A DNA stretch of 64,000 nt from Oscarella lobularis (Eukaryota; Porifera; Homoscleromorpha; Homosclerophorida; Oscarellidae), in the NCBI RefSeq assembly GCF_947507565.1, contig NC_089183.1, forward strand, positions 2,480,001 through 2,544,000. The letters run 5' to 3'. The notes under the pieces are model-generated. The model searched no databases and was not told the origin of the DNA. It saw only the letters and a list, made by a program, of their open reading frames with translations. Numbering within the stretch: position 1 is the stretch's first letter; every line of letters starts with the position of its first letter. The translations under genes were made by a program, and so were the position numbers. Below, piece after piece: positions 1-10,716 of the stretch.

Positions 1-502
1 ATGGCTTGTTCAATTGGGCGTGGCCTTTGCTCTATAGTATCCACGGTGCCCACGTCTAAGACCGTAACTATTTCCGCTGTTTACAGTTTACAACCAAAGT
101 GACATCATTCTTTAGTTCTTTCAATGAGGATGTTTTGAATTCTTATCCTCTAAGTTGGGTTTGTTATTCGCGGCGATTACAAACGAAGTATATCGTTCTC
201 AACGATCTAGATAATCCTCACGATGCACGCGAACAGCAGCAACTTTGACGGATAAACGGCCTCCTTCATAGCTACAAATGAATGGTATGGTCGGGAACTA
301 TATAGCTCCGGGGAGTGGGAGTCTATAGTGTGGGTCGAAGCCGGCACATTGTGCGCCTATGTGGGCAGAACCCTCTGTGTGTCGTCGCGGTTTAGCTTTT
401 GAGATGACTCGACAAAACGTTTGGGGAAAAAGTTAGGGCGATGCTCCTCTATAAGAAGCAGCCGAGCAGAGCATATTGTAAGCTCAACAGCATTTGTTCG
501 AA
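1..502. other. Upstream flank of the first gene
   Basis: No coding exon is supported here. The only open frames are short and overlap on opposite strands. The last ~55 bases hold the likely core promoter of the gene that follows. Confidence 0.4.
450..455 (+). promoter_or_regulatory. TATA-like box
   Basis: TATAAG inside CTCTATAAGAAGC lies about 48 bases before the ATG at 503, a suitable distance for a TATA element with a short 5' leader. Confidence 0.4.
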
Positions 503-1618
503 ATGAAAGCTCTGTTAATTCTCCTTGTAATCGGACTCGTCTGCTTGGTTCGTTCGGACGCCGAATTAGCGCCGAAAGATCTCGAGATGGTATTCTATAT
601 AACGACCTCCGCCATCTCAACTCGATCAATATACGTTTTTAGCTCTGCTGTCCGCCGCTACCAAAAGATGCAGAGGACGACATGAAACATCCTTTGGCTT
701 ATATCAAACATGACTCCAGCCTACTGTCATTGGCCTTGCCTGGGAACAACTCAGACGTAGACATTTTTCTAACAGAGGTCTACGGTGATAATAATTCTTT
801 GATCTGGTCCACGTTTCCCGGGCGAAAACGCTTAGGCGTTGACACAAACGGAAAATTGGAATTTGATTATGAGGTCGCTTCTCCTTCCTTCCCCATGCAG
901 TCGTTGAATTGTCGATTTCTTTTAGAAAAGAACCACTTTTAAACGTTTAAATCCGTGCAAGCGAAGAGCCATCAAGAGCCTTTACTACCCCTACCAGGTA
1001 TTATGCGCTACTCGCAACGAAGGTCGCAACGAAAGTCGCAACGAAAGTAACTTCCTTGTGTCGATGAGTGGAAGTAGCGTGGAGGGATTTCGCGTTGACG
1101 ATTGCAACGATAACACTCTGAGTGGTACACAGTTTTGCAAAAGCACGATCAGTAGCACTGCCCTTTGGAAGAATTACCTTTTCTATCAAATGAGCTATCG
1201 CGAGCATAAGTACTTGGCTTGGAAGAAGTGCCTTCCATATACTAGAAGTGGTAAGCAGTGCCCCAAGGAGACTGATGAGAAAACACCACTCCCGTCCGTT
1301 GGACCAGAGCGTTGCTCAATCACAGTGTGGCGGATAAAAAGTATTAATTTGAGTTATGACTTTTGCATGCGTGGGTTACCTATGATTTTTCCAAAAGGCA
1401 CGTGTTCTGCATCGCAAGAAAAAAAGGAAGAAATCTCTATGTATCTCTGTCGTGGGACCTCAAATTCAATTTGGGAAGTCGAAGAAGCTAAGTCAAAGTT
1501 TCGGCCAGTTCTGCAATGCAAAGAAGATACTGACACAACTGGTCAGGCGCGTAACCAGGGGGGGGCCTGGGGGGGCACGTGCCCCCCCGAAATTTTGCCA
1601 AAGCTAGGTAAAATTTGA
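503..1618 (+). CDS. Secreted protein, possibly beta-trefoil-like
   Basis: I rebuilt three exons: 503-589, 643-873 and 926-1618 (introns of 53 and 52 bases, both phase 0, the second with a clean pyrimidine-AG acceptor). They join into one 336-aa frame. The ATG at 503 opens a clear signal peptide (MKALLILLVIGLVCLVRSDA). The mature part is basic and has scattered cysteines. Short stretches such as KRLGVDTNGKL and YLAWKKCLPYTRSGK resemble beta-hairpins of FGF/IL-1-type beta-trefoils; this is a weak visual resemblance, not a family assignment. The last ~25 codons lie inside a MITE, so the present C-terminus is transposon sequence. No orthologue was recognised. It could be a secreted ligand or a lineage-specific protein. 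Confidence 0.5.
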
Positions 1619-1968
1619 CGGAGTATTCACCGAAGATGCGCACTATTTCGTCGATTTGCATAACGATAGCGTTTACTGTTCGACTCTGGCAGAATGCGAA
1701 CTGCTTGCTACTTCTCATGCTCGTTGAACCGAACTTAGACATAGATAAAGCTGTGAAAACGTTTATAGAAGTCGATTTTAGTAGAAAATTGAAATTTATG
1801 TAGACGTTTAAATTTTTAGCGAAACTTCTGTATAAGCGCCAGACATAGAAAAACATTATTCAGTAACGAAAAATTAAGATTGACCACGCCCACATTCAAA
1901 AAATTTTTCGCGCCTTCGGCGCGAAAAAATTGTGCCCCCCCGACCTCTGAAACCTGGTTACGCCGCTG
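1544..1968. mobile_element. MITE with terminal inverted repeats and 7-bp target duplication
   Basis: A 425-base non-autonomous element. The left end is CAGGCGCGTAACCAGG and the reverse complement of the right end is CAGCGGCGTAACCAGG, followed on both sides by a run of G and GGGGGGGCAC. The flanks carry the direct repeat AACTGGT at 1537-1543 and 1969-1975. The CAG...CTG ends recall hAT elements, but hAT duplications are normally 8 bp, so the superfamily is unsure. It holds no transposase. It sits in the last exon of the preceding gene. Confidence 0.8.
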
Positions 1969-1975
1969 AACTGGT

Positions 1976-3573
1976 GACTTTTGTCAAAGCAAAGAAGGGG
2001 TAGGTGCGAAGCTGAAGCACCGCTTCACCACATCCTCTGCTACTTCAAGAAAGTTCAAATGCAAATGCGGCAACTTAAGCAGCGTCGTCCTTCGCTTAAG
2101 CAAAAATTGAAAGAGATTGCATGCGTGCAAATTAGCTGCGTGCAAAAACTAACCGTTCTTTTTTTCTGAACACATGACGCAAAGCACTGCTGTGATAACC
2201 TACCGTTCATGTACCTTTATGCCGTGATTATCTTGTGTCCCAGCCCTAAAAAGAAGTTGTTTCACTGCGATAGTCTTAGAGGAATCAGCTGTAGCGTTCC
2301 TTATAGGTGAGAAATGGTTCTCCGAATTACCCATCACCCAGGACTGACGCTGGTATAAGAAAAGAATCACTCAGACTAAAATTGCCGAAGACGAAGCACC
2401 TTACTCCTTGTTTCGAATGCGGCTGCATTGCTTTGACGCTGCCGTTCCACCGCTGGTAATTCGTCACGACGTAATTTCAATTTAATAAAGGCAAGCAATT
2501 GGCTTCTGAGACGGCTATGTTTAGAGGGGCTTGGATCAAGTTGCAAGTTTAGTGATCATGTTTTCAAATTTGAGCGGTGAATAGCCAATGCGAACAAAAG
2601 AAGGCTTTTACGTTTTTCTAAATGTTTTTCTTTGGACATTCGAAAAGAAAAATATGTGAACGGGAAATGTGGTCAAGTTCCATGCAGGTCTGAGTTTGTG
2701 CTCTTTCAAAGCAGTTTTAGTGGATTTTTGATTACCACTATTCGGGTTAACACTATTTGCAATCGGTGTGATGTCACCATAGATAATATAGAAGAATATT
2801 TTTATCTATGATGTCACTAGTCTATGATGTCACTACGGTGTTACACCAGGGACATTCACACGACTCGAAACCCGGATGTACAGCTCTGACATTCCTGGCG
2901 ATGACATGGTTTTTGCGTTCTAAACGACGAGGAAAAATCAATGTGATGTTCTGATTGCTGTAATTTGGAGCAGAGAATGGCTCTCTTTCGATTAGAGCCC
3001 TCGTTTAGCTTTATTTCACAACTGAAAAACTCTGTTCGACTGTCTGGTACTCGAAAAGGCGAAGATCGGGTCTATGCAGGAAAAATGTGCACGTGAGTGT
3101 CCCCTTTTCCATTTCGTAACCCCGGCCAGCGCACCTATCGCTAAGCCACGGATAGTACGTGATGCTAGTCACCCTACTACTTTCTAGTATCCGTGGCTAA
3201 GCTAACTCCCTCGTGCAATTACTCCAAGGTTAATCTTGGCTTGAAATAGCAGAAAGGCATGATGAGTGGGGAAATCCCATTGGTGGTTTATTTACCAGCA
3301 TATACAGTTAGAGACCACGTACGTGCGCAATGTTGGCGTACTCTCCGAGGTCTGACGATGGTCGTACAATAACATATAGTCATTTGCCCGTGCAGCTGAC
3401 CCTGTAGGCTGTAAGCAATTATTAAGAAAGCTTGCCTATGCAGCGCCAGTCTGTTTTAGTCACTTTTAGTGCGTAGTGAATTATGGAAATTTCGCTACAT
3501 CGCATTTACAAGCAAAATATTCGCGAACAGAGAACATGCACACCGCGACTTTTAGAGAATTTTCTCTCCAATG
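1976..3573. other. Intergenic, no gene seen
   Basis: About 1.6 kb without a supportable ORF. The first ~110 bases continue the frame of the upstream gene as it would read without the MITE. Around 2770-2845 the phrase CTATGATGTCACTA recurs, and near 3143-3195 CCACGGATAGTA is met by TAGTATCCGTGG, a short inverted repeat. Otherwise I see nothing. Confidence 0.4.
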
Positions 3574-5761
3574 TTACTCGTCATAAGTTCGCAAATACTC
3601 GGACGTTATTTGAAAAAACGTTGGCCTTGTATCCGGAATCGAATTCCAACAGCGAACCATGACGTCATATCTAAGTCAGTTAAAAGATTCAATAATGTTT
3701 CGTGACCCGTTATCCTCGCGTACAATGTTTTAGAGCAGTTTCTCGGTTGACTCAATCGATAGCCCGATTTTCCGGTGAGCAAATGGAACAACTTTTCGAC
3801 GGGTATTCCCGGATAGGGAGTTCCACCCATAGTCGCTATTTCCCAAAGAACGATTCCGTAAGACCAGCTGGAGATATAGAGGGCTCACACTCCCTTATAA
3901 GGCGTCGCAAATTTTTTTCGCTACTTACACGTCGCTATATTCGCTATACGTTTGATATAGAAGCACTTCCGGCGCACACCATCGAAACGGAATGACCCCG
4001 CCCTATAGGAAATGGTTGATCTTTTTAGCTAGGAGATTTGTTATCCGCATCGACGTACACGCGACGTTTTTCGGTAGTAGGCAGCCGATTGGAGATCCTT
4101 AGCGAGTCCGAAGTCGGATATCTTTAATCGTTGTCCCGCGCAGACGAGAACGTTTCTCGCTGCGAGATCGCGATGAACGCACTATACATAGACGGATTCC
4201 TTCCGAATTGATTCAAAAATCCAGTTTATTTTTTCTTACTCCTTTGGAGACGACGAAGTTCATTCCTTCGGCGATTTGCTGCCCAAACGCGAATTGCTTG
4301 GCATCGTCGAGTCCGTCGCTTCGTAATTTGCGTAGATAACGATGTAGGTCTCCGAGATCGGCGTATTCCATTACAATTTTACTCACGCCTGAATCTCTCA
4401 GTTTACTAAATCGTGTCCCCCCCCCCCCCCCCCCCCCCCCCCACGGCGTTATTTTCGCCTGGTCTTACATTGTTTCTCTATGCAATAACCGTAGACAAGA
4501 ATGACGTTTTCGTGCCGACCCAAATTGACAATAATTTCGGCTTCCTTTTGAAGCTCCTCTGCGTTGAGTTCCTCTCGCTCTAGACACGGTTAATTATATA
4601 TATATATATATATATACATGCACTGTACTTGATTTTTGCGTTTACCTGTGAGCATTTTTATTGCTATTTGCTGATAGTAAGCGTCTCCTTGTTTAGTCGT
4701 AGTTCGTAGTGTTCCCTGAGCTACTGTTCCAAAATGCCCTTTCCCTGAGATAGGACAGTTTTGCAAATTTAATTCAAAGTGATTGCCAGTGCGTTTACCT
4801 AGCGATTTTCCCACTGAGAGACAGCTATTTGGAATGATATTGTTTCCACTCCAAATTTTCTCCTCTTTGACGTCGAGAGAATAAGTTAAGTTGTCCGTGC
4901 TTTCGTTTGAGATATAATCGTCGGATCGTCGCTTCCGTTTTCGTATAAGCGCTACTATAACGGCAATTCCAACACCAATGAGAAGCGAAGCAGTAGCGGA
5001 AACGGCGGCAGAAATTGTCGCAGACTGACGTGAAGCAGCGTTACGCCTCTCTTGTTGTGATGTTGGAAAGGTACGGTTTGTATAGGCGGCAGTATGGCTG
5101 TATATCTCGGTAGTCGTATTGTTAGGCCTCTTTTGTAGATGATTCGTAGGGGTAACACTGTACATATCGGCAGTCGTAGAGATGTGCCTCTCTTGTTGTG
5201 ACGTCGCTGTCGGTGTCTTCATTGTCGTTGTCACGGTGGAGCTAATAGTAGTTTTCGTATCATCAATTTTGATGATCACCTTGCAACAAGTTTGAGAATT
5301 TTGGCGGAAGGTATCGTCTTTGAGACGGCAAAAGAATTTGCCTCGAGACGCGTTGACTGAAGCGCTCTTGATTGTCAAGATACGCTTTAATGTTGATTTG
5401 CGTTCATCTTGGTAGCTTTGGCTATTTGCTTTCGTTATCCATTTAACTTCGCGAGAGTGGCCTGCTGCGAAACTTTTCTTCGTACAGCTAACTTTTACAA
5501 CGTCTTCTCTCGTTACGGAAATGATCTCGTTTTTGATGTTCTTTCCATCGCGCCAGCACTCACAGTCTATCAGAGATTGTTGAGTTAGAAGAATTTTCTT
5601 TTCATAGTATAGTTGCCAGTTTACCATCACTAGTTTGTACAGGACTAGAGCCCAATGATAGGAGAAGATAGCCTACAAGGAATTGTACCGCATGCACGTA
5701 TATTCAGGAGGCCGATTTCTATAGTCAAACCTATGCCCAATATTCGAGCGGAGAAGTTCAT
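3574..5761 (-). CDS. Receptor tyrosine kinase with one Ig-like ectodomain
   Basis: Nine exons join in frame (5731-5761, 5625-5672, 4646-5566, 4469-4579, 4240-4388, 4059-4181, 3929-4002, 3724-3867, 3574-3670; total 1698 bases, 565 aa; introns 53-80 bases). The order is: signal peptide, a cysteine-containing Ig-like ectodomain (~27-135), a Thr/Ser/Asn-rich stalk, a membrane span (~210-235) followed by RKRKRR, a short juxtamembrane region and a full tyrosine kinase domain. Visible kinase landmarks are the glycine loop [13 protein letters not shown] with the ATP-binding lysine, the helix-C glutamate in [19 protein letters not shown], a YY pair in the activation loop, WCAPEVL and the late RPTF. 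The tail is only about 10 residues. It should phosphorylate substrate tyrosines on ligand binding at the cell surface. The small ectodomain does not match a named RTK class; it looks like a lineage-specific receptor. Confidence 0.85.
4417..4442. repeat. 26-base poly-C tract (G26 in the RTK transcript)
   Basis: An uninterrupted run of about 26 C on the plus strand. It lies inside the 80-base intron between the helix-C exon (4469-4579) and the hinge exon (4240-4388) of the kinase gene, so the pre-mRNA carries about 26 consecutive G. Confidence 0.9.
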
Positions 5762-6852
5762 TGTTGTCTGACTCACTCGTGACCGACAAGTTTTTCCTCG
5801 TACGTGCGTAAAGGGACGTATACCTGGTGCCAGGTGGGGGAGCTTTATCTTGGAAAGGGGTCTGGGAGCACTCGAAAAAATTTGCTGCCGCTATCGACTA
5901 ATGAGCGGGAGAGACGTCTGTATCTCCGCCTGCCAAATCGATCCTGGGTCCTTTGGCGGCTGCAACTCTTCAGAACGAGTCGAAGCCCATCCGACACGCC
6001 CCTTGTTTACCCGCGGTCACGTGGTAAAACATGTGACGTCGCGTGCTTCCAGATCCTTCTCGTTTCCCATAGGGCGGGAAAACGGGAGAAGGGTCTGAGA
6101 AGCTTTTTCAAAATCTTTTTGGCGGTTTTCAATAGGCTTATTTGGATTTACGACCTAAAATGCTCGTGTTTGCCTGCAAGACTGGATACCTGTCTTAGAG
6201 GCATTTATTTCATTATTGAATTCCACTACATCTTAGTGACTGTATGTGCATTAGACTATATCTGATCAAGGTGTTACTTTTAGCAGTAGAGTTTCTGTTT
6301 ATTTACTGTAGTTCTGTTTCATCACGATATTACTTGGCAGCTAGAACCTACCACGTCTAGGTCGCAGGCTCTCTCCGTCGACGTCCAGATCCACTCGAAC
6401 AAAGCCGTCCGGCACCGCGGCATCCATCGTTCACTGTATCACTATGATAGCACTATCACTGTCACGTAGTGATACGTTTGGTGACATCCAAAGCGGCTGA
6501 GGTATCGTGCAATACATGAGCATGAGGCCCACGCTGAAGTCGACGGGATCTCATAGCTATCCCGGATAGGGTACTCTCACCTTTTACCAAAACACAGCGC
6601 TTTCTTGTCCTCCGTGGAATCTATAGCCGTAATGGAGATCCTATTTGAAGTGAAAGAGCTTTGGACGAAGTTTCAACGCGTTGAATTCAAGCGCAAGTGT
6701 GAATTCGGCGTAATGCGATTTACAATTTACTTTGAAGCCTCCCAACCCCCAACCCGCTCTGCAAAAATCGTACACTCGATAAAATATTTGTCACAAAGAC
6801 AAAAGAAACAGACAGGAACGAAAACGGCACAGAAAATTCGTGTCCCTTTTTC
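5762..6852. other. Intergenic
   Basis: It holds the 5' flank of the kinase gene and the 3' flank of the small gene at 6853. Overlapping open frames near 5804-6265 show no domain, signal peptide or splice logic, and I do not call them. A short palindromic stretch (CACTATGATAGCACTATCACTGTCACGTAGTG) near 6440-6470 is the only structure noticed. Confidence 0.4.
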
Positions 6853-7167
6853 TCAATTCAATCTAGCTCCCATGGCGATCAAACTGATCTGAGCGGGGTC
6901 TACACGATCGTTTGAGCTAGTGTTTGTGACAACGTAATCGAAATCAGATTCGCCGCGTCTATTAAGGGCTACGGTTAACCCTTCTCCAAAGACTGTCATG
7001 CAAATGCTCGGAGATGCCATAAAATCGTTATCTGGATATAGAGTGACCGCGTAGTGGCCTTCTGATATGCGCTTTGCTTTAACTCTTCCTCCAAACTGGG
7101 TAGGAACGTTCAATTGGCCTTCGGAAAAAGTAATGTTTGCTCCAACGCTCTGCATTTGACCGGCCAT
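6853..7167 (-). CDS. Small beta-sandwich protein with terminal FIAIG-type motif (copy 1)
   Basis: Intronless, 104 aa, no signal peptide. Its layout is PTQFGG, EGHYAVTLYPDNDF, a middle strand (LTVALNR), DFDYVVTNT and a final ISLIAMGARL. Bacterial and phage surface or tail proteins often end in the same series (GTV..., GxYxVTF, P.V.ATP, TV..., GFxV, FSFIAIG). It is paralogous to the gene at 11540-11839: FGG, the G-x-Y strand and the I-A-M ending align. A TATA box lies about 50 bases upstream. Cellular role unknown; in bacterial relatives the domain forms trimeric tips or collagen-tail caps. Bacterial origin is possible, but the TATA box and a diverged paralogue nearby argue that it belongs to this genome. 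Confidence 0.6.
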   Translation of the reverse strand: MAGQMQSVGANITFSEGQLNVPTQFGGRVKAKRISEGHYAVTLYPDNDFMASPSICMTVFGEGLTVALNRRGESDFDYVVTNTSSNDRVDPAQISLIAMGARLN

Positions 7168-7217
7168 ATCTTCTATCCAGGTGAATCAAGTGGACGGTGT
7201 GTTAACTGTGAGCTAAA

Positions 7218-7226
7218 CTTTATATA
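7218..7226 (-). promoter_or_regulatory. TATA box
   Basis: TATATAAAG on the minus strand, about 50 bases before the ATG of the 104-aa gene. The paralogue at 11.8 kb has the same element at the same distance. Confidence 0.6.
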
Positions 7227-7380
7227 GATTTTGCGGCCGGATGCTGTGGGTGAATGTTTAGAATGCCAAAGTGACGACGTCGTTACGTCGTTTCCAGAAA
7301 GAGGTATTACGAGCACTAATTTCTGGAAAGAAGCTAAGATAGAAAGACGAAACAAAGCTCTTCCTCCCATTGCAGGGAAT

Positions 7381-7401
7381 CCCCCCCCCCCCCCCCCCCC
7401 C
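7381..7401. repeat. 21-base poly-C tract
   Basis: A run of about 21 C just upstream (in minus orientation) of the small beta-sandwich gene. No coding role. Confidence 0.9.
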
Positions 7402-8110
7402 TCCAACTCCCTCGCTACTTAGCTTCCAGCCTTTTCTATTTGCGGTCCTATTTGCTAATACGCTTAGAACAGGCATACAGAGGTGAACTTCTTTATAAAT
7501 ATTTCTCGTTATAATAAGTGTATAGGCCACGAAAGATGCGAACAGGAGTAAAGCTAGCAAGTTAATTAAGGGCGGCTTTACGTCTCGATCGTAGGAAGTG
7601 TACGTTCATTCTTCTCGATCCCACGCATGTAGGGTACCTCCCACTCAATTTTCTTTCCTTTCTTCCTTCCCTCTCCTTTCTCCTCCAGAATGATCGAGCC
7701 ACTGTCATAAAAGTGACCTTCTAAGCGTGTTCCCCGCTGCATTTGCAAGTGATAGCGCGGCGTTGGCGAGGCATTCGTTTATCTCGCACATTCCATATCG
7801 ATCTTAGCATTCGTATACCCACGCATTCATAGATCGAACACGTGGCGGTGCACGTGGCCAGAGATTCGCGAGTCGTCTTGCTTTAGCATGGCCGTTCGAA
7901 TTTCGTCAAAGCCAACGGTCTGATGTTCCAGAGTTGATATATCGATATAAGTCGGGGCGGGGGCTTCTTTGACGTTCATACGGAACGGAGATGAGCTCAG
8001 GGTTCAAACGATATCAGAGACTCCAGCCTAAGAAGAGAGAACAAAATTCAAAGACAACATACATATAAGATTAGTCCTATAAATAGTTTCTTCAACGTGG
8101 TTACTTACTG
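7402..8110. other. Intergenic
   Basis: No supportable gene. Pyrimidine-rich near 7650-7690. It may hold further 3' exons of the decayed VWA gene (a pyrimidine-AG acceptor precedes ~8030 on the minus strand), but the frame after it closes quickly. Confidence 0.35.
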
Positions 8111-9063
8111 TTGACAGATTCGTTTCGACTACGCTGTGCGTAGTATCCATAGTCTTGCTCAGCAATCTTGCACAGTAGAGTCTCCCCAGAAGATTGAATA
8201 CCATCTTTGCAGGAAATAAAAAAAATTATTATTAGTCATATCTTTTGTCGTGATCCCTCACCGCCCATTGATTCCGTAAGTAAGAATGATGACTTTGAAA
8301 CCGAGCGCTTGATTCTTTTCGCGAATCGTCTGCATAATCTCCGTGTTCAAACCCAGGGAAATTGCTGGGCCTCCATCTGTCAGAAACAGCATCACTTTGT
8401 CTGTAGCCATCAATATAAATATTTATAAAACTTCAAAAGTAATCTTACGCGCGAAATTCGAGGAACTTCCTCGACCCGTCGACGTCATCAAACCATGCAC
8501 TCTCGTCGATCGCAAGGACGACGTCTTTTGGGGCTCAGGCATGGCCGCCGAAACGTACAAGGGCCTCCCTGGCGAAAAGAAAAGACGTCAAACATTTAGT
8601 TAATCAGATTAATTGATTCTTACAACTAAATCTTGGATCATATGATCCACAGTCTTGCGCTTTGAATGCTGGATGGATTGCATTGCCCATTGAGTCAGAG
8701 GTCGACCTAAGGCAGACGAACGTAGACGTAGGATCATCCTATCTCCTAAAACGCTAGAAATAATGTCCAGACAATACTAGCAGTGTTTAGGCTTTGTGAA
8801 AAATTATGACGTCATATTTCTGACTACATGACCACTCTAGCGTCTATTACATCAATTTTAATACTAAAACAAATCTGGAGAAGGTGAATAAATTAACTAA
8901 CGCGTTCAATTGGGCGAACAAATGAGATGAGATTCGAATTGACGGAAGTTACCTCGTCCAAAGCGTTATTCGTCCCGAGACTCAGCATACGCTCCGCTTT
9001 GTACTTCAAACCCACCGCGATGTCCTTTCGACTCTGATATTTCTGGTTGAGAGCGCCTGAAAG
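8111..9063 (-). pseudogene. Decayed VWA/cache-type (calcium channel alpha2delta-like) gene
   Basis: Five exon-like blocks in the right order: 8953-9063 (a VWA_N-like helix, LNQKYQSRKDIAVGLKYKAE), 8627-8738 (ends YDPRF), 8449-8568 (RRPLYVSAAMPEP, then PKDVVLAIDES in another frame), 8262-8400 (KVMLFLTDGGP and VIILTYGING) and ~8111-8195 (LLCKIAEQDYGYYAQ). Alpha2delta and CACHD1 proteins show this order: YDPR-RPWYV, PKDVV-D-S, LLTDG, FTYGIG, IACxNxGYY. Reasons to call it broken: a frame change inside the RPLYV exon, a missing middle of the VWA domain (~70 residues), a MIDAS motif reading DESAW instead of DxSxS, and exon phases that do not match between the last two blocks. A rapidly evolving gene with wrongly guessed exons is the alternative. 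Confidence 0.55.
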
Positions 9064-10245
9064 CTGAGCAAACCACTAAAAGTGTAGCTTGCGCGTCGAC
9101 TGCTGCGCTTCGGTAGCTCAGTCCGTCATATTTGGACTAGAGAACACCGCGGACGACGAGAAGTCGCATACCTTCTGCGGATTTTCCTGGAGAACGGATA
9201 TCTAAACATCGTTTTTTTTCTGTCTGCGCATGCTCGTGACAGTCCCTTCGAATGCGTTCACGGATTCTCGGCGCTTTGGCGACTTCTCCTCACTACGAAA
9301 TTGTCGAAGAATGCAAGCTGAGAAAGGAGCAAGGCCCATTCTAAAGTACCACCATCTTTTTTGAAGAATGCTACGTTCCTCTTTGGGGACCCTTGCCAAC
9401 AAAGCGTATCTAGCTGTTGGTTTATTCGATTATGGGGTCCTCATGCTCGCGACTCTCCCGCACTACGTTCGTCCCTCGCACAGTCGCACTGGGCCTATTT
9501 TCTTTTTTCTTTTTCTAGAAACCTCTAGATCGAAACGAAGCAGCGCTTTGTCTTATACTAATCACGCCTTCTAGTATGGCGCAACGTGTGTGAATAGCAA
9601 AGGTGGAATGTAGACGGTTCTCTATGAAAGCAGAACGCTTTGGCTACAGCCTATATATAAGCTCTCGATCTCCCTCCCCCCTCGATCCCACTCTCTCTCT
9701 CCCTCCCTCTCCAACACCAGCCTGCAGCCACTAGTCACTCAGAGCATTTAACTATGCATCCAGCATAGGTTTGATTAGGCATAATACGAGTCAGTGGATT
9801 ACAGGTTATTGAGGATTGAGGCGCGTGTACGTGCGCAGTTGCCTCAGCCCTGATCCATCAATTTCTGTCTAATGACACGTCAACTTTCATGCACCAATTA
9901 ACATAACAGTCAATGTAAAATGGCGGCGACACCTAAGCTTAATTAAACCCACTATTATTAATAATAATAATAACACAAGGAAAGGACAGAAGAAACAAAT
10001 TTTATAAAAGGCTTCTGTAATGACCTTCAAAAATCTTTTCTCTTGGCGCGCGCGGAATAGCAAAATGCGTCCGCCTTCTGCTCGAAACTTGTCCGCATAC
10101 ATGTGCTTGCAGTAATGAGATCTGCCAACGCCATTGACAGTCATGTTGTCTACGGTAGTAGGTCTGATATACTGGTGCAGGAACTTGTAAGCAACAATGG
10201 TAAGTGCCTCGGAATTTCCAGCCACTTTTTTTCCTTGAATTCTGA
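9064..10245. other. Intergenic, with a short TAA microsatellite
   Basis: No gene supported. A TTA/TAA run lies near 9953-9974. The minus-strand open frame at 9887-10249 follows the stop of the SAM-like exon and is probably its 3' UTR; its hydrophobic stretch is partly the translated microsatellite. Confidence 0.4.
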
Positions 10246-10716
10246 TCAAAAGCCTAACTCGGTTCTATAGCCCAAATCGCTTTTTTCAAGACGTTGCAAC
10301 TGGCTTCCTGTGATGCCCTCGTCTCTGAACATCTCCGCCTCGTCAACGAATCCAGCATTGGCGACGAAAGAAGCTACGTCGTCAGCTCCCATGTTGCTCA
10401 AATCAACTGAGAAACAGCGTTAGCTTATACAAGAAACGACACTCTATCAAGGAAGTGGACCGTTACTTAGCTGCTGGTCTTCTTTCCGCTAAACACCAAT
10501 TTTCTAGTAAGCGAAAGTTGACAGGTACATATGGCATACCGTTTCGTACTTTGTTGCCTTGACTAAGTTCTACAATATCCCATTTCCTTGTTTCGAGTTT
10601 AACTTCTTCCTTGGATGATTTCAGAAAGTTGGATCTGCTTGTTAGAGTAGTACGGTACTTTGACCTGTAGGCATTAATCTCTTCGCGAGTCAAGTGTCCG
10701 TCAATGTAAGTTTTGA
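10246..10716 (-). CDS. 3' part of a gene with a SAM-like C-terminal domain (partial)
   Basis: Two exons are supported: ~10540-10716 (translating as YIDGHLTREEINAYRSKY and onward, basic, with an EF-hand-like start) and 10246-10406. The junction is phase 1 across a 133-base intron (donor GTATGCC, acceptor TTTCTCAG), giving VDLSNMGADDVASFVANAGF and then EAEMFRDEGITGSQLQRL up to a stop. The alternation of hydrophobic residues with G-I-T-G-x-x-L is SAM-like (protein-protein or RNA binding), though the domain is short and ends soon after SDLG. Upstream exons were not found; a minus-strand frame at 10767-10949 may be one. Function unknown. Confidence 0.4.

Noticed and set aside
5804-6265. Open frame of 153 codons on the plus strand
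   Set aside because: No domain, signal peptide or splice partner; composition looks like intergenic DNA next to the kinase promoter.
9887-10249. Minus-strand 120-codon frame with a Leu/Ile-rich segment resembling a membrane span
   Set aside because: It starts without ATG after the stop of the SAM-like exon, and the hydrophobic stretch is partly a translated TAA microsatellite.
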